Part shown: positions 1 through 8,287 of the stretch, piece by piece
How positions within the stretch are numbered: the first letter of the stretch is position 1
Layout of the letters: each line of letters starts with the position of its first letter
Assembly (NCBI RefSeq): GCF_016642265.1
Contig: NZ_MRXX01000007.1
Span: 85,669 to 127,362, forward strand
Direction: 5' to 3'
Origin: Streptococcus lactarius
GTDB taxonomy: Bacteria; Bacillota; Bacilli; Lactobacillales; Streptococcaceae
DNA length: 41,694 nt
Translations under genes and position numbers: made by a program
The notes under the pieces: generated by a model
What the model saw: the letters and a program-made list of their open reading frames with translations, nothing else
Database searches by the model: none
What the model was told of the DNA's origin: nothing

Positions 1-55
1 GGTGGGACGACGAAATCGAATTCTAACGAATGACCGATTTCTGTCCCACGCGCTC
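1..55. repeat. Dispersed palindromic element, copy 1 (likely terminator of the serine hydrolase gene)
   Basis: An inverted repeat with arms reading GTGGGAC-GAAATC and GATTTCTGTCCCAC, with the internal motif AATTCTAACGAAT. It is in the opposite orientation to the copies at 5533, 15970 and 41634. One arm carries a GACGACG variant that recurs only in the copy at the other end of the window. It lies just past the stop codon of the minus-strand serine hydrolase gene, so it could end that transcript. Confidence 0.8.
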
Positions 56-63
56 TATCCTAT

Positions 64-1026
64 TTAATTTTCAAATTCTTGCTTGATGAGGTCCATCAAA
101 CTATTGCGGTCTTGAATCCATTGAGCGCGTTCGTCCTTCTCATAGGTCCGGTTGGACAAGAAAATCACCGCCTCTTGCTTGGTGCGATTGTACATGATGA
201 AGGTTCCTGTATAGCCTGTATGGTCTAGCCAGTCGCCCTCTAGATTCCATCCAAGAGAACGTGCCTTCCCCGCTTCACGCGCAAAATTCTGAGATAGATT
301 CCGCGCAAAATCGTCTTTGAGGTAATGTTCCAAAAAACACTCGAGATCCCTTACAGTTGAAAAAAGTCCGGCACTACCCGCATGATGGCCTAAGACCTGA
401 GCCTTGGGATCATGGACAGAGCCAGAAGTAACTCCACGCACCGTTGGCACCGCCTGGTCAACTGGTCCAAACTGTGTCTCTGTCATTTTCCAAGGTGCAA
501 AAATCTTCTCTTCAAATAAAGCATCCAAGGGTTGGCCGAATACGTTTTCTAACCAAAATCCCAATAGAAGAAAATTGACATCGGTGTAATGAAAACTCTT
601 GTCTTCTTTCAACTGCAAATTTTCAAGAGCTTCTTTCAATTGTCTGGCATCCAACTGATCCCGATTGGGGATAAAAGGATCCAGTCCAGAAGTATGGGTC
701 AAGAGTTCCCGGATGGTCGTCCTTGGATGGGCAAAAGGCGGATAAAGCTCTTTAAAGGATTGATCCAGCGGAAGTTCTCCTCTCGCATATAAGAAAGCGC
801 AGATCGTAGCGACTCCGACAACCTTACTAACGCTGGCCAAATCATAGACTAGACCCGCACATACCGGCTCTCCTATTTCAGGGTTTGCGAGCCCTAGATA
901 ATGCTCACTCCACTGGCCCTTGCGGTAAAGCGCAAGAGAGGCACCTGGATAGATGCCTTCTTGGATTTGTTGCTTGATTTTTTCGATGATTGGATTCACA
1001 CCTATCTCTCCATTCTTAGGGTTCAT
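64..1026 (-). CDS. Serine hydrolase, beta-lactamase class C / esterase EstB-like
   Basis: This encodes about 320 residues of the serine beta-lactamase-like fold (Beta-lactamase family, PF00144). The expected catalytic motifs are visible: SVSK (SxxK) at about residues 65-68, a Tyr-Thr-Asp at 147-149 in the place of the YxN motif, and HTG near the C-terminus in the place of KTG. Members hydrolyse esters, D-peptides or other small acyl compounds, and the substrate cannot be told from sequence. There is no convincing signal peptide, so it is probably cytoplasmic. I chose the ATG at 1026, which overlaps the cppA stop by 11 bp and implies translational coupling; the reading frame stays open for 22 more codons inside cppA. 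It is the second gene of a cppA transcript. Confidence 0.85.
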   Translation of the reverse strand: MNPKNGEIGVNPIIEKIKQQIQEGIYPGASLALYRKGQWSEHYLGLANPEIGEPVCAGLVYDLASVSKVVGVATICAFLYARGELPLDQSFKELYPPFAHPRTTIRELLTHTSGLDPFIPNRDQLDARQLKEALENLQLKEDKSFHYTDVNFLLLGFWLENVFGQPLDALFEEKIFAPWKMTETQFGPVDQAVPTVRGVTSGSVHDPKAQVLGHHAGSAGLFSTVRDLECFLEHYLKDDFARNLSQNFAREAGKARSLGWNLEGDWLDHTGYTGTFIMYNRTKQEAVIFLSNRTYEKDERAQWIQDRNSLMDLIKQEFEN

Positions 1027-1780
1027 AAGAAATATGGACGCGGCCTTGCTTGCCCTCAAACCAGAGCTCAATCCGGCTAGTATCCTTAGCAATCATAAAC
1101 GATCCTTTACGGTGTACAAATTCAACAGCATCCCCTAGACTTTCCCTCAAAGCCTCCACATCAAACGCAGCCAATTCGACCTTGATGGTGCTTAAATCCC
1201 AAGTCACATTATTTTCCAGCTGAAGATCTTCTCCTTGCGCTTCCTTCACATGAACAAAGCCTGTAAGATCAGCAGCCTCGTACAATTTCTTGGCTTGAGC
1301 AGGATCCAGTACATTGACCTCAAGAAAGGCCACTTCAAAGGCAGTCAAACCCGTGAAATCGTCTGGAACCACGACTAGAGGGGCTTCCTCCAGAGGTTCT
1401 AGACTTTCAAGTTCTTCTTCTGCGTGCACCAGGATCCGATCTCCTTGAGGAGACACCACTTCAAAGGCACGACCATTGGCACCTTGGTAGAGAGCCGTTG
1501 TTTGGGGCTTCCGTGCCAGTAGGTAATCAATTTCTTGAGCCTCGCCGACTTTGACCACGATGCGTTTCAATTTTTTGGGCCCTTCAACCTTGCGCGAGCG
1601 CATGCTTGGTGATTCTTCCAAGACGATTTTTTCCACGTTTGAAGCATCCCCCAAGGATAAAAGGGCACCTTCTTCTACCAATACTTTCATTCCCAATGTT
1701 TCTTCATAAAAGTCTTGATTGACATTGCGGTTGTTTACTTTTAAGACTGGGATAACTCTTACGATCTGATTTATTGTCAT
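1016..1780 (-). CDS. cppA: CppA family protein (C3-degrading proteinase homologue)
   Basis: The 254-residue product matches the streptococcal CppA family, with an N-terminal glyoxalase/VOC-like half beginning MTINQIVRVIPVLKVNNRN and a distinct C-terminal CppA domain. Pneumococcal CppA was reported to degrade complement C3, but no protease motif is evident here, so the biochemical role is uncertain. The frame is open for 63 codons upstream, but the ATG at 1780 follows a very strong ribosome-binding site (GGAGGAAG) and is the family start. A promoter (TTGTAA, 17 bp, TACAAT) lies at 1802-1830. The following serine hydrolase overlaps it by 11 bp. Confidence 0.88.
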   Translation of the reverse strand: MTINQIVRVIPVLKVNNRNVNQDFYEETLGMKVLVEEGALLSLGDASNVEKIVLEESPSMRSRKVEGPKKLKRIVVKVGEAQEIDYLLARKPQTTALYQGANGRAFEVVSPQGDRILVHAEEELESLEPLEEAPLVVVPDDFTGLTAFEVAFLEVNVLDPAQAKKLYEAADLTGFVHVKEAQGEDLQLENNVTWDLSTIKVELAAFDVEALRESLGDAVEFVHRKGSFMIAKDTSRIELWFEGKQGRVHISYEP

Positions 1781-1801
1781 AACTTCCTCCACGCTCATTT
1801 T

Positions 1802-1830
1802 ATTGTAAAAGATTTTCTGACTTTTTACAA
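1802..1830 (-). promoter_or_regulatory. Predicted sigma-70 type promoter of cppA
   Basis: On the minus strand, a TTGTAA -35 box (1825-1830) is followed after exactly 17 bp by a TACAAT -10 box (1802-1807). It lies about 20 bp upstream of the cppA ribosome-binding site. Confidence 0.6.
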
Positions 1831-1897
1831 GAAATTTTGCGCAAATGAGTGCAGATTTCTGAAAATTGCTTTTGATCCGCTCTTTCCCCATTTTCTT

Positions 1898-1926
1898 TAG
1901 ACAATCCCTTTCGGATCCAGTATAAT
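1898..1926 (+). promoter_or_regulatory. Predicted sigma-70 type promoter of pepX
   Basis: TAGACA (1898-1903), a 17-bp spacer and a perfect TATAAT (1921-1926). The pepX start is about 70 nt downstream, behind a TAGGAG ribosome-binding site at 1988-1993. It is divergent to the cppA promoter. Confidence 0.7.
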
Positions 1927-2001
1927 AGAAATTGGAACGATGACAGCGCTGATGCGACTGCTCACTCACATCGAGATATGATTTAGATAGGAGAATCTAC
2001 G

Positions 2002-4290
2002 ATGAAATTTAATCAATTTAGCTATATCCCTACGGCTACTGCTACCATGAAGGAAGAGCTGGCGGGGCTTGGCTTCACCTTCCAAGAAGAGCCTGATCCA
2101 AAGGCCATGCTAGAGGCCTTTGTCCGCCAAGCATTCTTCCAATACAAGAACACAGACTACGCCTTATCTACTCTTGTGGCTGATAAAGACACAGATCTGC
2201 TAGCCTTTTTCAAGTCTGATAAAACCTTAACGGCAGATGTTTTTTATGCGGTTGCCTTTCAACTACTGGGCTTTAGCTTTTTTGTCGATTTTGATGATAG
2301 CGAGGCCTTTCGCAAGGAAACCCATTTCCCCATCACCTATGGCACGCTTCTTGAAAATCTCTACCAACTCCTTAATACCCGAACCAAACGAGGCAATAGC
2401 TTGATCGATCAGTTGGTCAGTGATGGCTTGATCCCTGAAACCAACCAGTATCACTATTTTAATGGCAAGAGTCTCGCCACCTTTACCAGTCAAGATGCTA
2501 TTCGCGAGGTCGTTTATGTCGAAAGCCGGGTCGATACCGACAAGGATGGCCTGCCAGATCTGGTCAAGGTCAGCATCATCCGTCCTCGCTATGAAGGCAA
2601 AATCCCAGCTGTTATGACGGCTAGTCCCTACCACCAAGGGACCAATGATAAAGCTAGTGACAAGGCTCTCTACAATATGAATGTCGACCTGGAGGTCAAA
2701 GAACCTCATACCATCCAACTAGAAGAACCTCAATTAAACTTCGTCGAACCGGTCGGTCAAGCTGAAGAGGTGGATGAGGCTGAAGAGCTCCTAACCCATA
2801 TCAACTCCAGCTACACCCTCAATGACTACCTGCTGCCACGCGGATACGCCAATCTTTACGTATCTGGAGTTGGAACAAAAGATTCGCAAGGGCTGATGAC
2901 CAATGGAAATTACCAACAAATCGAAGCCTACAAGAATGTGATCGATTGGCTCAATGGCCGTTGCCGGGCCTTTACAGATCATACACGCAAGCGCCAAGTC
3001 AAAGCCGATTGGTCTAATGGAAAGGTCGCAACGACAGGAATCTCCTACCTTGGAACCATGTCTAACGGCCTAGCGACCACAGGCGTGGACGGCCTAGAAG
3101 TCATCATTGCAGAAGCAGGAATTTCTTCTTGGTACAACTACTACCGTGAAAATGGTCTCGTCACAAGCCCTGGTGGCTATCCTGGTGAAGACTTTGATTC
3201 CCTAGCCGAATTAACCTACTCGCGCAACCTTCTAGGTGGGGACCATTTGCATCACAATGCTGCCCACCAAGCCGATCTAGACATGGTGAAAAAAGAACTG
3301 GATAGAGCTTCTGGAGATTACAATCAATTCTGGCACGATCGCAATTATCTCTTAAATGCAAATCGGGTCAAGGCAGAGGTGGTCTTCACTCATGGTTCGC
3401 AAGACTGGAACGTCAAACCGCTTCATGTCTTTAATATGTTCCAGGCTCTTCCAGCAACTATCAAAAAGCACCTCTTCTTCCACAATGGGGCCCATGTCTA
3501 CCTCAACAACTGGCAATCCATTGACTTTCGTGAAAGCATGAACGCCTTCCTGTCGAAAAAATTGCTAGGCTATGCTTCAAGCTATGAATTGCCAACGGTC
3601 ATCTGGCAAGACAATACAGGAGAACAAAGTTGGACTCCCTTGGAAGATTTTGGTAACCAAACAAATCAGCGGACCTTCTCACTGGGAGACAGCGAAAAAG
3701 TCATCCAAAACCGTTACGAAACAAAGGATTACGAGCGCTATGGCAAGGCTTATCCAACCTTCTTAACGGACCTCTACCAAGATAAGGCTCAACAAGTAAC
3801 AATTGATCTTCCGATCGAAGAAGACCTGCACCTCAACGGGAAAGCTCGCCTTCACCTGCGGGTCCAATCCAGCACCAATAAAGGCCTGCTCTCAGCCCAA
3901 CTCTTAGAGCTTGGAAGTAAGAAGTTCCTCCAACCTTATCCTGCTGTCTTGTCGGTCCGTACGCTGGATAATGGTCGCTACCACATGCTAGACAACCTGA
4001 CAGAGTTGCCCTTCAAAGAAGCTGGCCAACGAGTGATTTCTAAAGGTTATCTCAACCTCCAAAACCGTCAGGATCTCTTAGAGATTGAGCCCGTGACGCC
4101 AGGCGAGTGGATGGAATTTGACTTTGAACTCCAACCAACCATCTACAAGCTCGAAAAAGGCACAACTCTTCGCCTGGTCCTTTACACGACAGACTTTGAG
4201 ATCACTGTGCGCGATCAAACCGATTACCAACTCACCGTCGACCTTGCTCAATCAAGTCTCAGCCTTCCCGAAATGACAACGTCTCACTAA
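2002..4290 (+). CDS. pepX: Xaa-Pro dipeptidyl-peptidase PepX
   Basis: The 762-residue protein is a full-length S15-family X-prolyl dipeptidyl aminopeptidase, which removes Xaa-Pro dipeptides from the N-terminus of peptides during use of casein or host proline-rich peptides. The catalytic triad falls exactly at the lactococcal numbering: Ser348 in GISYLG, Asp468 in GSQDWN and His498 in NGAHVY. The N-terminal helical domain (about 1-150) is followed by the alpha/beta-hydrolase core and a C-terminal jelly-roll domain (about 570-760). There is no signal peptide, so it is cytoplasmic, as known for the family. It has its own promoter and is transcribed away from cppA. Confidence 0.98.
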   Translation: MKFNQFSYIPTATATMKEELAGLGFTFQEEPDPKAMLEAFVRQAFFQYKNTDYALSTLVADKDTDLLAFFKSDKTLTADVFYAVAFQLLGFSFFVDFDDSEAFRKETHFPITYGTLLENLYQLLNTRTKRGNSLIDQLVSDGLIPETNQYHYFNGKSLATFTSQDAIREVVYVESRVDTDKDGLPDLVKVSIIRPRYEGKIPAVMTASPYHQGTNDKASDKALYNMNVDLEVKEPHTIQLEEPQLNFVEPVGQAEEVDEAEELLTHINSSYTLNDYLLPRGYANLYVSGVGTKDSQGLMTNGNYQQIEAYKNVIDWLNGRCRAFTDHTRKRQVKADWSNGKVATTGISYLGTMSNGLATTGVDGLEVIIAEAGISSWYNYYRENGLVTSPGGYPGEDFDSLAELTYSRNLLGGDHLHHNAAHQADLDMVKKELDRASGDYNQFWHDRNYLLNANRVKAEVVFTHGSQDWNVKPLHVFNMFQALPATIKKHLFFHNGAHVYLNNWQSIDFRESMNAFLSKKLLGYASSYELPTVIWQDNTGEQSWTPLEDFGNQTNQRTFSLGDSEKVIQNRYETKDYERYGKAYPTFLTDLYQDKAQQVTIDLPIEEDLHLNGKARLHLRVQSSTNKGLLSAQLLELGSKKFLQPYPAVLSVRTLDNGRYHMLDNLTELPFKEAGQRVISKGYLNLQNRQDLLEIEPVTPGEWMEFDFELQPTIYKLEKGTTLRLVLYTTDFEITVRDQTDYQLTVDLAQSSLSLPEMTTSH

Positions 4291-4322
4291 GCTCATTTCA
4301 AGCCTTGTCTACTTTGCTTCAT

Positions 4323-4351
4323 TTGACAGCTTAGCCTACTTGTGATACTAT
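4323..4351 (+). promoter_or_regulatory. Predicted promoter of rocS
   Basis: A perfect TTGACA (4323-4328), a 17-bp spacer and TACTAT (4346-4351). The start codon at 4392 follows an AGAGGAAG ribosome-binding site. Confidence 0.75.
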
Positions 4352-4391
4352 CTAATAGAGTATTTCATAGAAAAAGATAGTAGAGGAAGTT

Positions 4392-4886
4392 ATGGCGATT
4401 GAAAAAACTGTCAGCGAACTTGCTGAAATTTTAGGAGTCAGCCGCCAGGCGGTCAACAACCGTGTCAAGGCACTCGCTCCAGAAGATACTGAAAAAAATG
4501 AAAAAGGGGTTACCGTTGTAACCCGTAGTGGCTTGATCAAGCTCGAAGAAATCTACAAAAAAACCATTTTTGAAGATGAGCCGGTCAGCGATGATACCAA
4601 ACAGCGCGAATTGATGGAGATTTTGGTAGATGAAAAAAATTCTGAAATTGTCCGTCTCTACGAGCAACTCAAGGCCAAAGACGAGCAGTTGGCAAAAAAA
4701 GATGAACAATTGCGCGTGAAAGATGTGCAGATTGCTGAAAAAGACAAGCAATTGGACCAACAGCAACAATTGACCTTACAAGCAATGAACGACCGCGATA
4801 CCTTGAAACTTGAACTCGAACAAGCCAATGAAAAAGTTCAAGAGCAAGAAAGCAAAGGTTTCTGGGCGCGCGTTTTCCGTCGATAA
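4392..4886 (+). CDS. rocS: RocS-like chromosome-segregation protein (HTH, coiled coil, membrane-binding tail)
   Basis: The 164-residue protein has an N-terminal helix-turn-helix (about 5-35, SELAEILGVSRQAVNNRVKA), a long heptad-rich coiled coil (about 75-150, with repeated KDEQL/KDKQL blocks) and a short C-terminal segment, KGFWARVFRR, that looks amphipathic. This is the architecture and length described for RocS of S. pneumoniae, which binds DNA and the membrane and helps chromosome segregation and nucleoid protection with ParB and the capsule tyrosine kinase. Databases often call such proteins DUF536. The family call is from recognition of architecture and sequence, not from alignment. It is monocistronic, with its own promoter and a terminator at 4888-4918. 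Confidence 0.82.
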   Translation: MAIEKTVSELAEILGVSRQAVNNRVKALAPEDTEKNEKGVTVVTRSGLIKLEEIYKKTIFEDEPVSDDTKQRELMEILVDEKNSEIVRLYEQLKAKDEQLAKKDEQLRVKDVQIAEKDKQLDQQQQLTLQAMNDRDTLKLELEQANEKVQEQESKGFWARVFRR

Positions 4887-4887
4887 T

Positions 4888-4918
4888 CCGGGGCTGGATC
4901 ATACCAGTCCCTTTTCTG
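4888..4918 (+). terminator. Rho-independent terminator after rocS
   Basis: GGGGCTGG (4890-4897) pairs with CCAGTCCC (4904-4911) with one G-U wobble across a 6-nt loop, followed by CTTTTCTGTCT. Confidence 0.7.
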
Positions 4919-4939
4919 TCTCACCAAAGGAGATTTCCC

Positions 4940-5533
4940 ATGAAAGTATTAGAAGAGTATATCGCCTTCGATCTCGAATTTAACCAATACGAAGGCGCCT
5001 ACCAGATCATCCAGGTATCTGCCGTGCGTTTTAAGGAAGGTGAAGAAGTCGACCACTACGATACCTACGTCTACACCGATAAGCCTCTAAAAAGCTTTAT
5101 TAACGGCCTTACTGGCATTACCCAGGACAAGATCCAACATGCCCCTCAACTCGAGCAGGTCCTCGGTGAATTCAAGACCTTCGTTGGAGACCGACCCTTG
5201 ATCGGCTACAATGCCAAAAAGAGCGACCTTCCCATCCTGCTTGAAAATGGGCTGGATTTAGAGGACCAGTATGCCGTCGATGTCTTTGACCAAGCTTTCG
5301 AGCGCCGTCCATCTGACCTCCACGGCATTAAAAATCTCCAACTCCACACTGTTGCAGAATTCCTGGGCGTCGCAGGAAGATCACATAATAGCTTAGAGGA
5401 CGCCCGTATGACCGCCCTGGTCTACCAACAATTTCTCGAATTTGATCAAGGCCGCACCCTCCTTGAAGAACAAGAGGACTTCTCCACCAACCCCTTTGGA
5501 GGCTTGGACTTATCCGGATTTTTTGAGGAATAA
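4940..5533 (+). CDS. DEDDh-type 3'-5' exonuclease (DnaQ-like)
   Basis: The 197-residue protein is a stand-alone RNase T/DnaQ-fold exonuclease. All catalytic positions are visible: Asp11 and Glu13 (FDLEFN, Exo I), Asp96 (NAKKSD, Exo II), and His149 with Asp154 (HNSLED, Exo III, DEDDh class). It lacks any polymerase domain, so it may proofread in trans or process nucleic acid ends; its actual substrate is unknown. An AAAGGAG ribosome-binding site precedes the ATG. It faces ybaB convergently and is separated from it by a dispersed palindrome that probably ends both transcripts. Confidence 0.88.
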   Translation: MKVLEEYIAFDLEFNQYEGAYQIIQVSAVRFKEGEEVDHYDTYVYTDKPLKSFINGLTGITQDKIQHAPQLEQVLGEFKTFVGDRPLIGYNAKKSDLPILLENGLDLEDQYAVDVFDQAFERRPSDLHGIKNLQLHTVAEFLGVAGRSHNSLEDARMTALVYQQFLEFDQGRTLLEEQEDFSTNPFGGLDLSGFFEE

Positions 5534-5598
5534 AAAGAGAGAGTGGGACAGAAATCGGCAATTCGTTAGAATTCGATTTCTGTCCCACTCTCTCTTTT
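5533..5598. repeat. Dispersed palindromic element, copy 2 (bidirectional terminator between convergent genes)
   Basis: The most symmetric copy. AAAAGAGAGAGTGGGAC and the rest of the arm to GAAATCG pair with CGATTTC to CTCTCTCTTTT, around the core ATTCGTTAGAAT. The A-rich left flank and T-rich right flank make it look like a terminator on both strands, fitting its place between the convergent exonuclease and ybaB genes. Confidence 0.85.
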
Positions 5599-5621
5599 GA
5601 GTTGATGAACATCTTCTTTGC

Positions 5622-5921
5622 TTAAAATGGCAATTTCCCTGCGAAAGCACCGAGTTTTTTCTTAGTAGCTGCATCAATTTCTTCAATGGCAGCATTGATA
5701 GCTTGGACTGTCATATCCGAAAGCGTTTCTGTATCTTCAGGATCGACCACTGCAGCATTGAAATCGATGGAAACGACCTTCTTATCACCTGTAAGAGTCG
5801 CGACAACCAAGTCTTGAGCAGATTTCCCTACAAATTGAGTTGCAGCTAGTTCCGCTTGGCTTTGCTCCATTTGCTTTTGCAATTTTTGAGCTTGCTTCAT
5901 CATATTTTGCATATTCATCAT
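5622..5921 (-). CDS. YbaB/EbfC family nucleoid-associated protein
   Basis: The 99-residue protein begins with the Met-, Gln- and Lys-rich helix ([17 protein letters not shown]) and has the small alpha/beta core with [11 protein letters not shown] typical of YbaB/EbfC. These are dimeric DNA-binding nucleoid proteins; in many bacteria the gene sits by recR or dnaX, but not here. A GGAAGGA ribosome-binding site lies about 11 nt before the first ATG. Length and the conserved ending match the family. Confidence 0.92.
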   Translation of the reverse strand: MMNMQNMMKQAQKLQKQMEQSQAELAATQFVGKSAQDLVVATLTGDKKVVSIDFNAAVVDPEDTETLSDMTVQAINAAIEEIDAATKKKLGAFAGKLPF

Positions 5922-6083
5922 AGCAATAACATTCCTTCCAAATTGTGAAATTTACAGTTCATTATACCATTTTTTAGACGCTTGGAAAAGCTTTGGTAAG
6001 GGAACTCTGATCTCACGTCTATTGTTTCAGACAATTTCATGAAGAGAGAAAAGGGTTTTAAAATCTGTGAGCCTCATCTTCCT

Positions 6084-6608
6084 TTAAAAGCCTGCATGTT
6101 CTTTCAAATACTCCTCTTCTTCCTTGGTCGAAGGCCGTCCTAAGATGGCATTCCGATGTGGATAACGCCCAAATTGTTTGAGAATCTCCGCATGCATTTT
6201 CTCATACTTCAAACGCTTTTCTAAGCCCGGTTGATCAAATAAGCGCAAAGCTTCTTCATGAATGGCTAAAGATTCCGAATGCATAAAGGGCATGTAGAAA
6301 AAGCCTCTTTGTACAACTGGTAATTCTTGGGCTTGTATTAGGCCTTCTTGGGCCAAAACCAAGGCAAGCGAATCGGTTGCAAAGGCTTGGGCCGTCCCTC
6401 GAAAAATATTCCGAGGGATCTGGTCCAAAAGCAAAATCTCTGCCAAGCGCCCTTCAGCTGACGCGCGCCAGCTGAACAATTCCCCACGACTGGCCTTCCA
6501 ATAAAGTTCTTCAAAGCGCACGCGCATTTCTTGATCCAGTGCGTCTGATTTTTTGAACCAATCCTCTGGCTTCAACTCTTCAAACCAGAAGCTTATCACT
6601 TCCTTCAT
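6084..6608 (-). CDS. DUF924 family protein
   Basis: The 174-residue protein belongs to DUF924 (PF06041): an all-helical, TPR-like protein with the signature opening ISFWFEELKPEDWFKKSDALDQ, the central LLLDQIPRNIFRGTAQAFATD, and FFYMPFMHSES and HRNAILGRPST motifs. Its biochemical function is unknown. It starts 3 bp after the larE stop, so it is almost certainly co-transcribed with larR and larE, an association worth testing for a link to lactate racemization. It is cytoplasmic, with no membrane segment. Confidence 0.9.
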   Translation of the reverse strand: MKEVISFWFEELKPEDWFKKSDALDQEMRVRFEELYWKASRGELFSWRASAEGRLAEILLLDQIPRNIFRGTAQAFATDSLALVLAQEGLIQAQELPVVQRGFFYMPFMHSESLAIHEEALRLFDQPGLEKRLKYEKMHAEILKQFGRYPHRNAILGRPSTKEEEEYLKEHAGF

Positions 6609-6611
6609 TGC

Positions 6612-7460
6612 TTAACCCGCCATAATTTTTTCTTTTGTTTTTTCATCCAATGAATCATTCATCCGACCGTACTTGTATCCAGCCAAATCCAAGGCTACAT
6701 AGGTAAATCCGATTTTCTTCATGTAGTCATTGATCTTGTCATGCAGTTGGATGGCTTCAAGCAGATGGTCTTCTTCCACTTCGATGCGTGCCAAGTCTCC
6801 ATGGACACGCACACGAGCTTGCTCAAAGCCAAGTCCTACAAGGAACTCTTCCCCTTCAAAGACCCGTTGGACATTTTCTGAAGTGATTTTCACCCCGTAT
6901 GGGAAGCGTGAGGCAACACTACAAGATGGCACCTTATTCCAATTGGAGACCCCTCTTTCCTTGGCCAATTGACGAATTTCTGTCTTATAGAGACCGGCTT
7001 CTTGCAAGACACTGCGGACACCTGCTTCGTCCCGAGCCTTTATCCCAGGACGGAAGTCGTTGATATCATCCATGATCATGCCGTCCACCAATTGCTCAAA
7101 TCCCAATTCTGTAACCGAATCCTTAATGGTTTGGTACATCAATTGTTTGGTGTAATACCAAATATTGGGCGTATTGGCAGCAATCCGAGGATCACTCAAC
7201 TCTCTCATTTCCAGACCAAGCACCGGTGCTCCAAGCTGATCAGCCAAGTCGAGTGCTAGATCGAACTCTTCATTTGAAAACATCTCAGAGTTCACGACAG
7301 CCGCAATGACATTGTCGGGTCCCAAGGTATCCAAGGCCACCTTCAAGAGATAAGAACTGTCAATCCCACCTGAATAGGTAACGGCGACTTTCCCGATTTT
7401 GCGTAAAATATCTTGTAATTTTTCTTCTTTTTCTTTTCTGATTTGTGCTTCTGTTGCCAT
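6612..7460 (-). CDS. larE: LarE, ATP-dependent sacrificial sulfur transferase
   Basis: The 282-residue PP-loop protein carries SGGIDSS (about 30-36) for ATP pyrophosphate binding. LarE adenylates and then thiolates the carboxylates of pyridinium-3,5-biscarboxylic acid mononucleotide in synthesis of the nickel-pincer cofactor. I see only one cysteine, Cys180 in VPSCSVASRFPYG, in the place of the sacrificial Cys176 of L. plantarum LarE. This predicts the single-turnover, cysteine-sacrificing type rather than the three-cysteine [4Fe-4S] type. The ATG at 7460 is 1 bp after the larR stop and has an AAGGGAG ribosome-binding site; 14 upstream codons of open frame lie inside larR. Confidence 0.95.
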   Translation of the reverse strand: MATEAQIRKEKEEKLQDILRKIGKVAVTYSGGIDSSYLLKVALDTLGPDNVIAAVVNSEMFSNEEFDLALDLADQLGAPVLGLEMRELSDPRIAANTPNIWYYTKQLMYQTIKDSVTELGFEQLVDGMIMDDINDFRPGIKARDEAGVRSVLQEAGLYKTEIRQLAKERGVSNWNKVPSCSVASRFPYGVKITSENVQRVFEGEEFLVGLGFEQARVRVHGDLARIEVEEDHLLEAIQLHDKINDYMKKIGFTYVALDLAGYKYGRMNDSLDEKTKEKIMAG

Positions 7461-7461
7461 C

Positions 7462-8127
7462 TTAGAATAGCTCCCTTCCGATAAATTCTTCAATCCGTTC
7501 ATTATCCAAAATCACGATCTTTTGCTGTCGAATATCCAAAACGCCTTCTCGTTTTAATTCATTGAGAATGCGATTGACACTGTTTCGCGTCGAAATCCCA
7601 CAAAAGCCAGCAATATCTTCATTGGTAATGTTGAAATCAATCAAGACGCCATCTTCTTGCTCCACACCAAACAAATTGCTTAATTTTTGCAAATGAAAAC
7701 AAACTGCTCCTTTTTTGCCATTCATCATCATATACTGCTGAGACTCCATACTTTCAGACAGTTTATTGCGATAATAGTCCCTCACATAGTCCTGCAGTTC
7801 TTTTTGTTCTTTGACAAAATTCCAAAATTTGACCCGGGGAATGCGATAAAAACTCGCTTCTTCTGTCTCCACTCGCACATTAAAAGGCGAGTCTGTATAA
7901 TTGGACACCTCATCACGAATCAAAGAGACAATGTCAATGGCTTTTAGATAGGAAAAGTTAAACTCACGCCCATCGCGCATGATGACACTGGTCTTGACTA
8001 CACCTTCTTTCAAGATGTAGATGTAGTCCTCTTTGATCCCACGATAGGAGAGGTAACTATGGTATTTTTTCTTGACGATCGGCGTTCGCCTCTCTTCCAA
8101 AAATTTCACTAAAAATTCTGAATTCAC
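7462..8127 (-). CDS. larR: Crp/Fnr family regulator, LarR-like
   Basis: About 221 residues with an N-terminal cyclic-nucleotide-binding-type beta roll (about 20-115) and a C-terminal winged HTH (about 140-215, ITNEDIAGFCGISTRNSVNRILNELKREGVL). It is divergent from larA and leads larE, matching the role of LarR in lactobacilli, a Crp/Fnr regulator that activates lar genes according to the L-/D-lactate balance. It has no Fnr-type N-terminal cysteine cluster. I prefer the GTG at 8127, which follows GGGGAGG by 10 nt; a longer form from a GTG at 8166 is possible. A candidate binding palindrome lies at 8197-8214. Confidence 0.85.
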   Translation of the reverse strand: MNSEFLVKFLEERRTPIVKKKYHSYLSYRGIKEDYIYILKEGVVKTSVIMRDGREFNFSYLKAIDIVSLIRDEVSNYTDSPFNVRVETEEASFYRIPRVKFWNFVKEQKELQDYVRDYYRNKLSESMESQQYMMMNGKKGAVCFHLQKLSNLFGVEQEDGVLIDFNITNEDIAGFCGISTRNSVNRILNELKREGVLDIRQQKIVILDNERIEEFIGRELF

Positions 8128-8196
8128 GACGGTTTTTCCTCCCCATCTGCTCTTTCTCAAAGTCACACTAATGATACACCTATTTTCGTTATTTTA

Positions 8197-8214
8197 TGTT
8201 ATCATTTGTTAACA
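8197..8214. promoter_or_regulatory. Candidate LarR (Crp/Fnr-type) operator between larR and larA
   Basis: TGTTA (8197-8201) and TAACA (8210-8214) form an inverted repeat with an 8-bp spacer. This is about the size of a Crp/Fnr dimer site, centred about 53 bp before the predicted larA transcription start. It lies in the only non-coding stretch between the divergent lar units. The link to LarR is inferred from position. Confidence 0.45.
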
Positions 8215-8222
8215 ACAAACAG

Positions 8223-8252
8223 TACACACCTCTTTTAAAAAAGAATTATACT
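8223..8252 (+). promoter_or_regulatory. Predicted larA promoter, good -10 and poor -35
   Basis: TATACT (8247-8252) is a good -10 box, but the sequence 17-18 bp upstream (TACACA region) is far from TTGACA, as is common at activator-dependent promoters. AAAGGAG precedes the larA ATG at 8288. Confidence 0.5.
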
Positions 8253-8287
8253 ATAAGTATCAGTATTAATAAAGGAGATCGCAAATA

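Noticed and set aside
2263..2718. 151-residue minus-strand frame inside pepX
   Set aside because: It lies wholly antisense to a gene with intact catalytic residues and has no family resemblance or translation signal.
5328..5695. Two minus-strand frames (5328-5612, 5510-5695) between the exonuclease and ybaB
   Set aside because: They run through the terminator palindrome and overlap real genes, with low-quality protein sequence.
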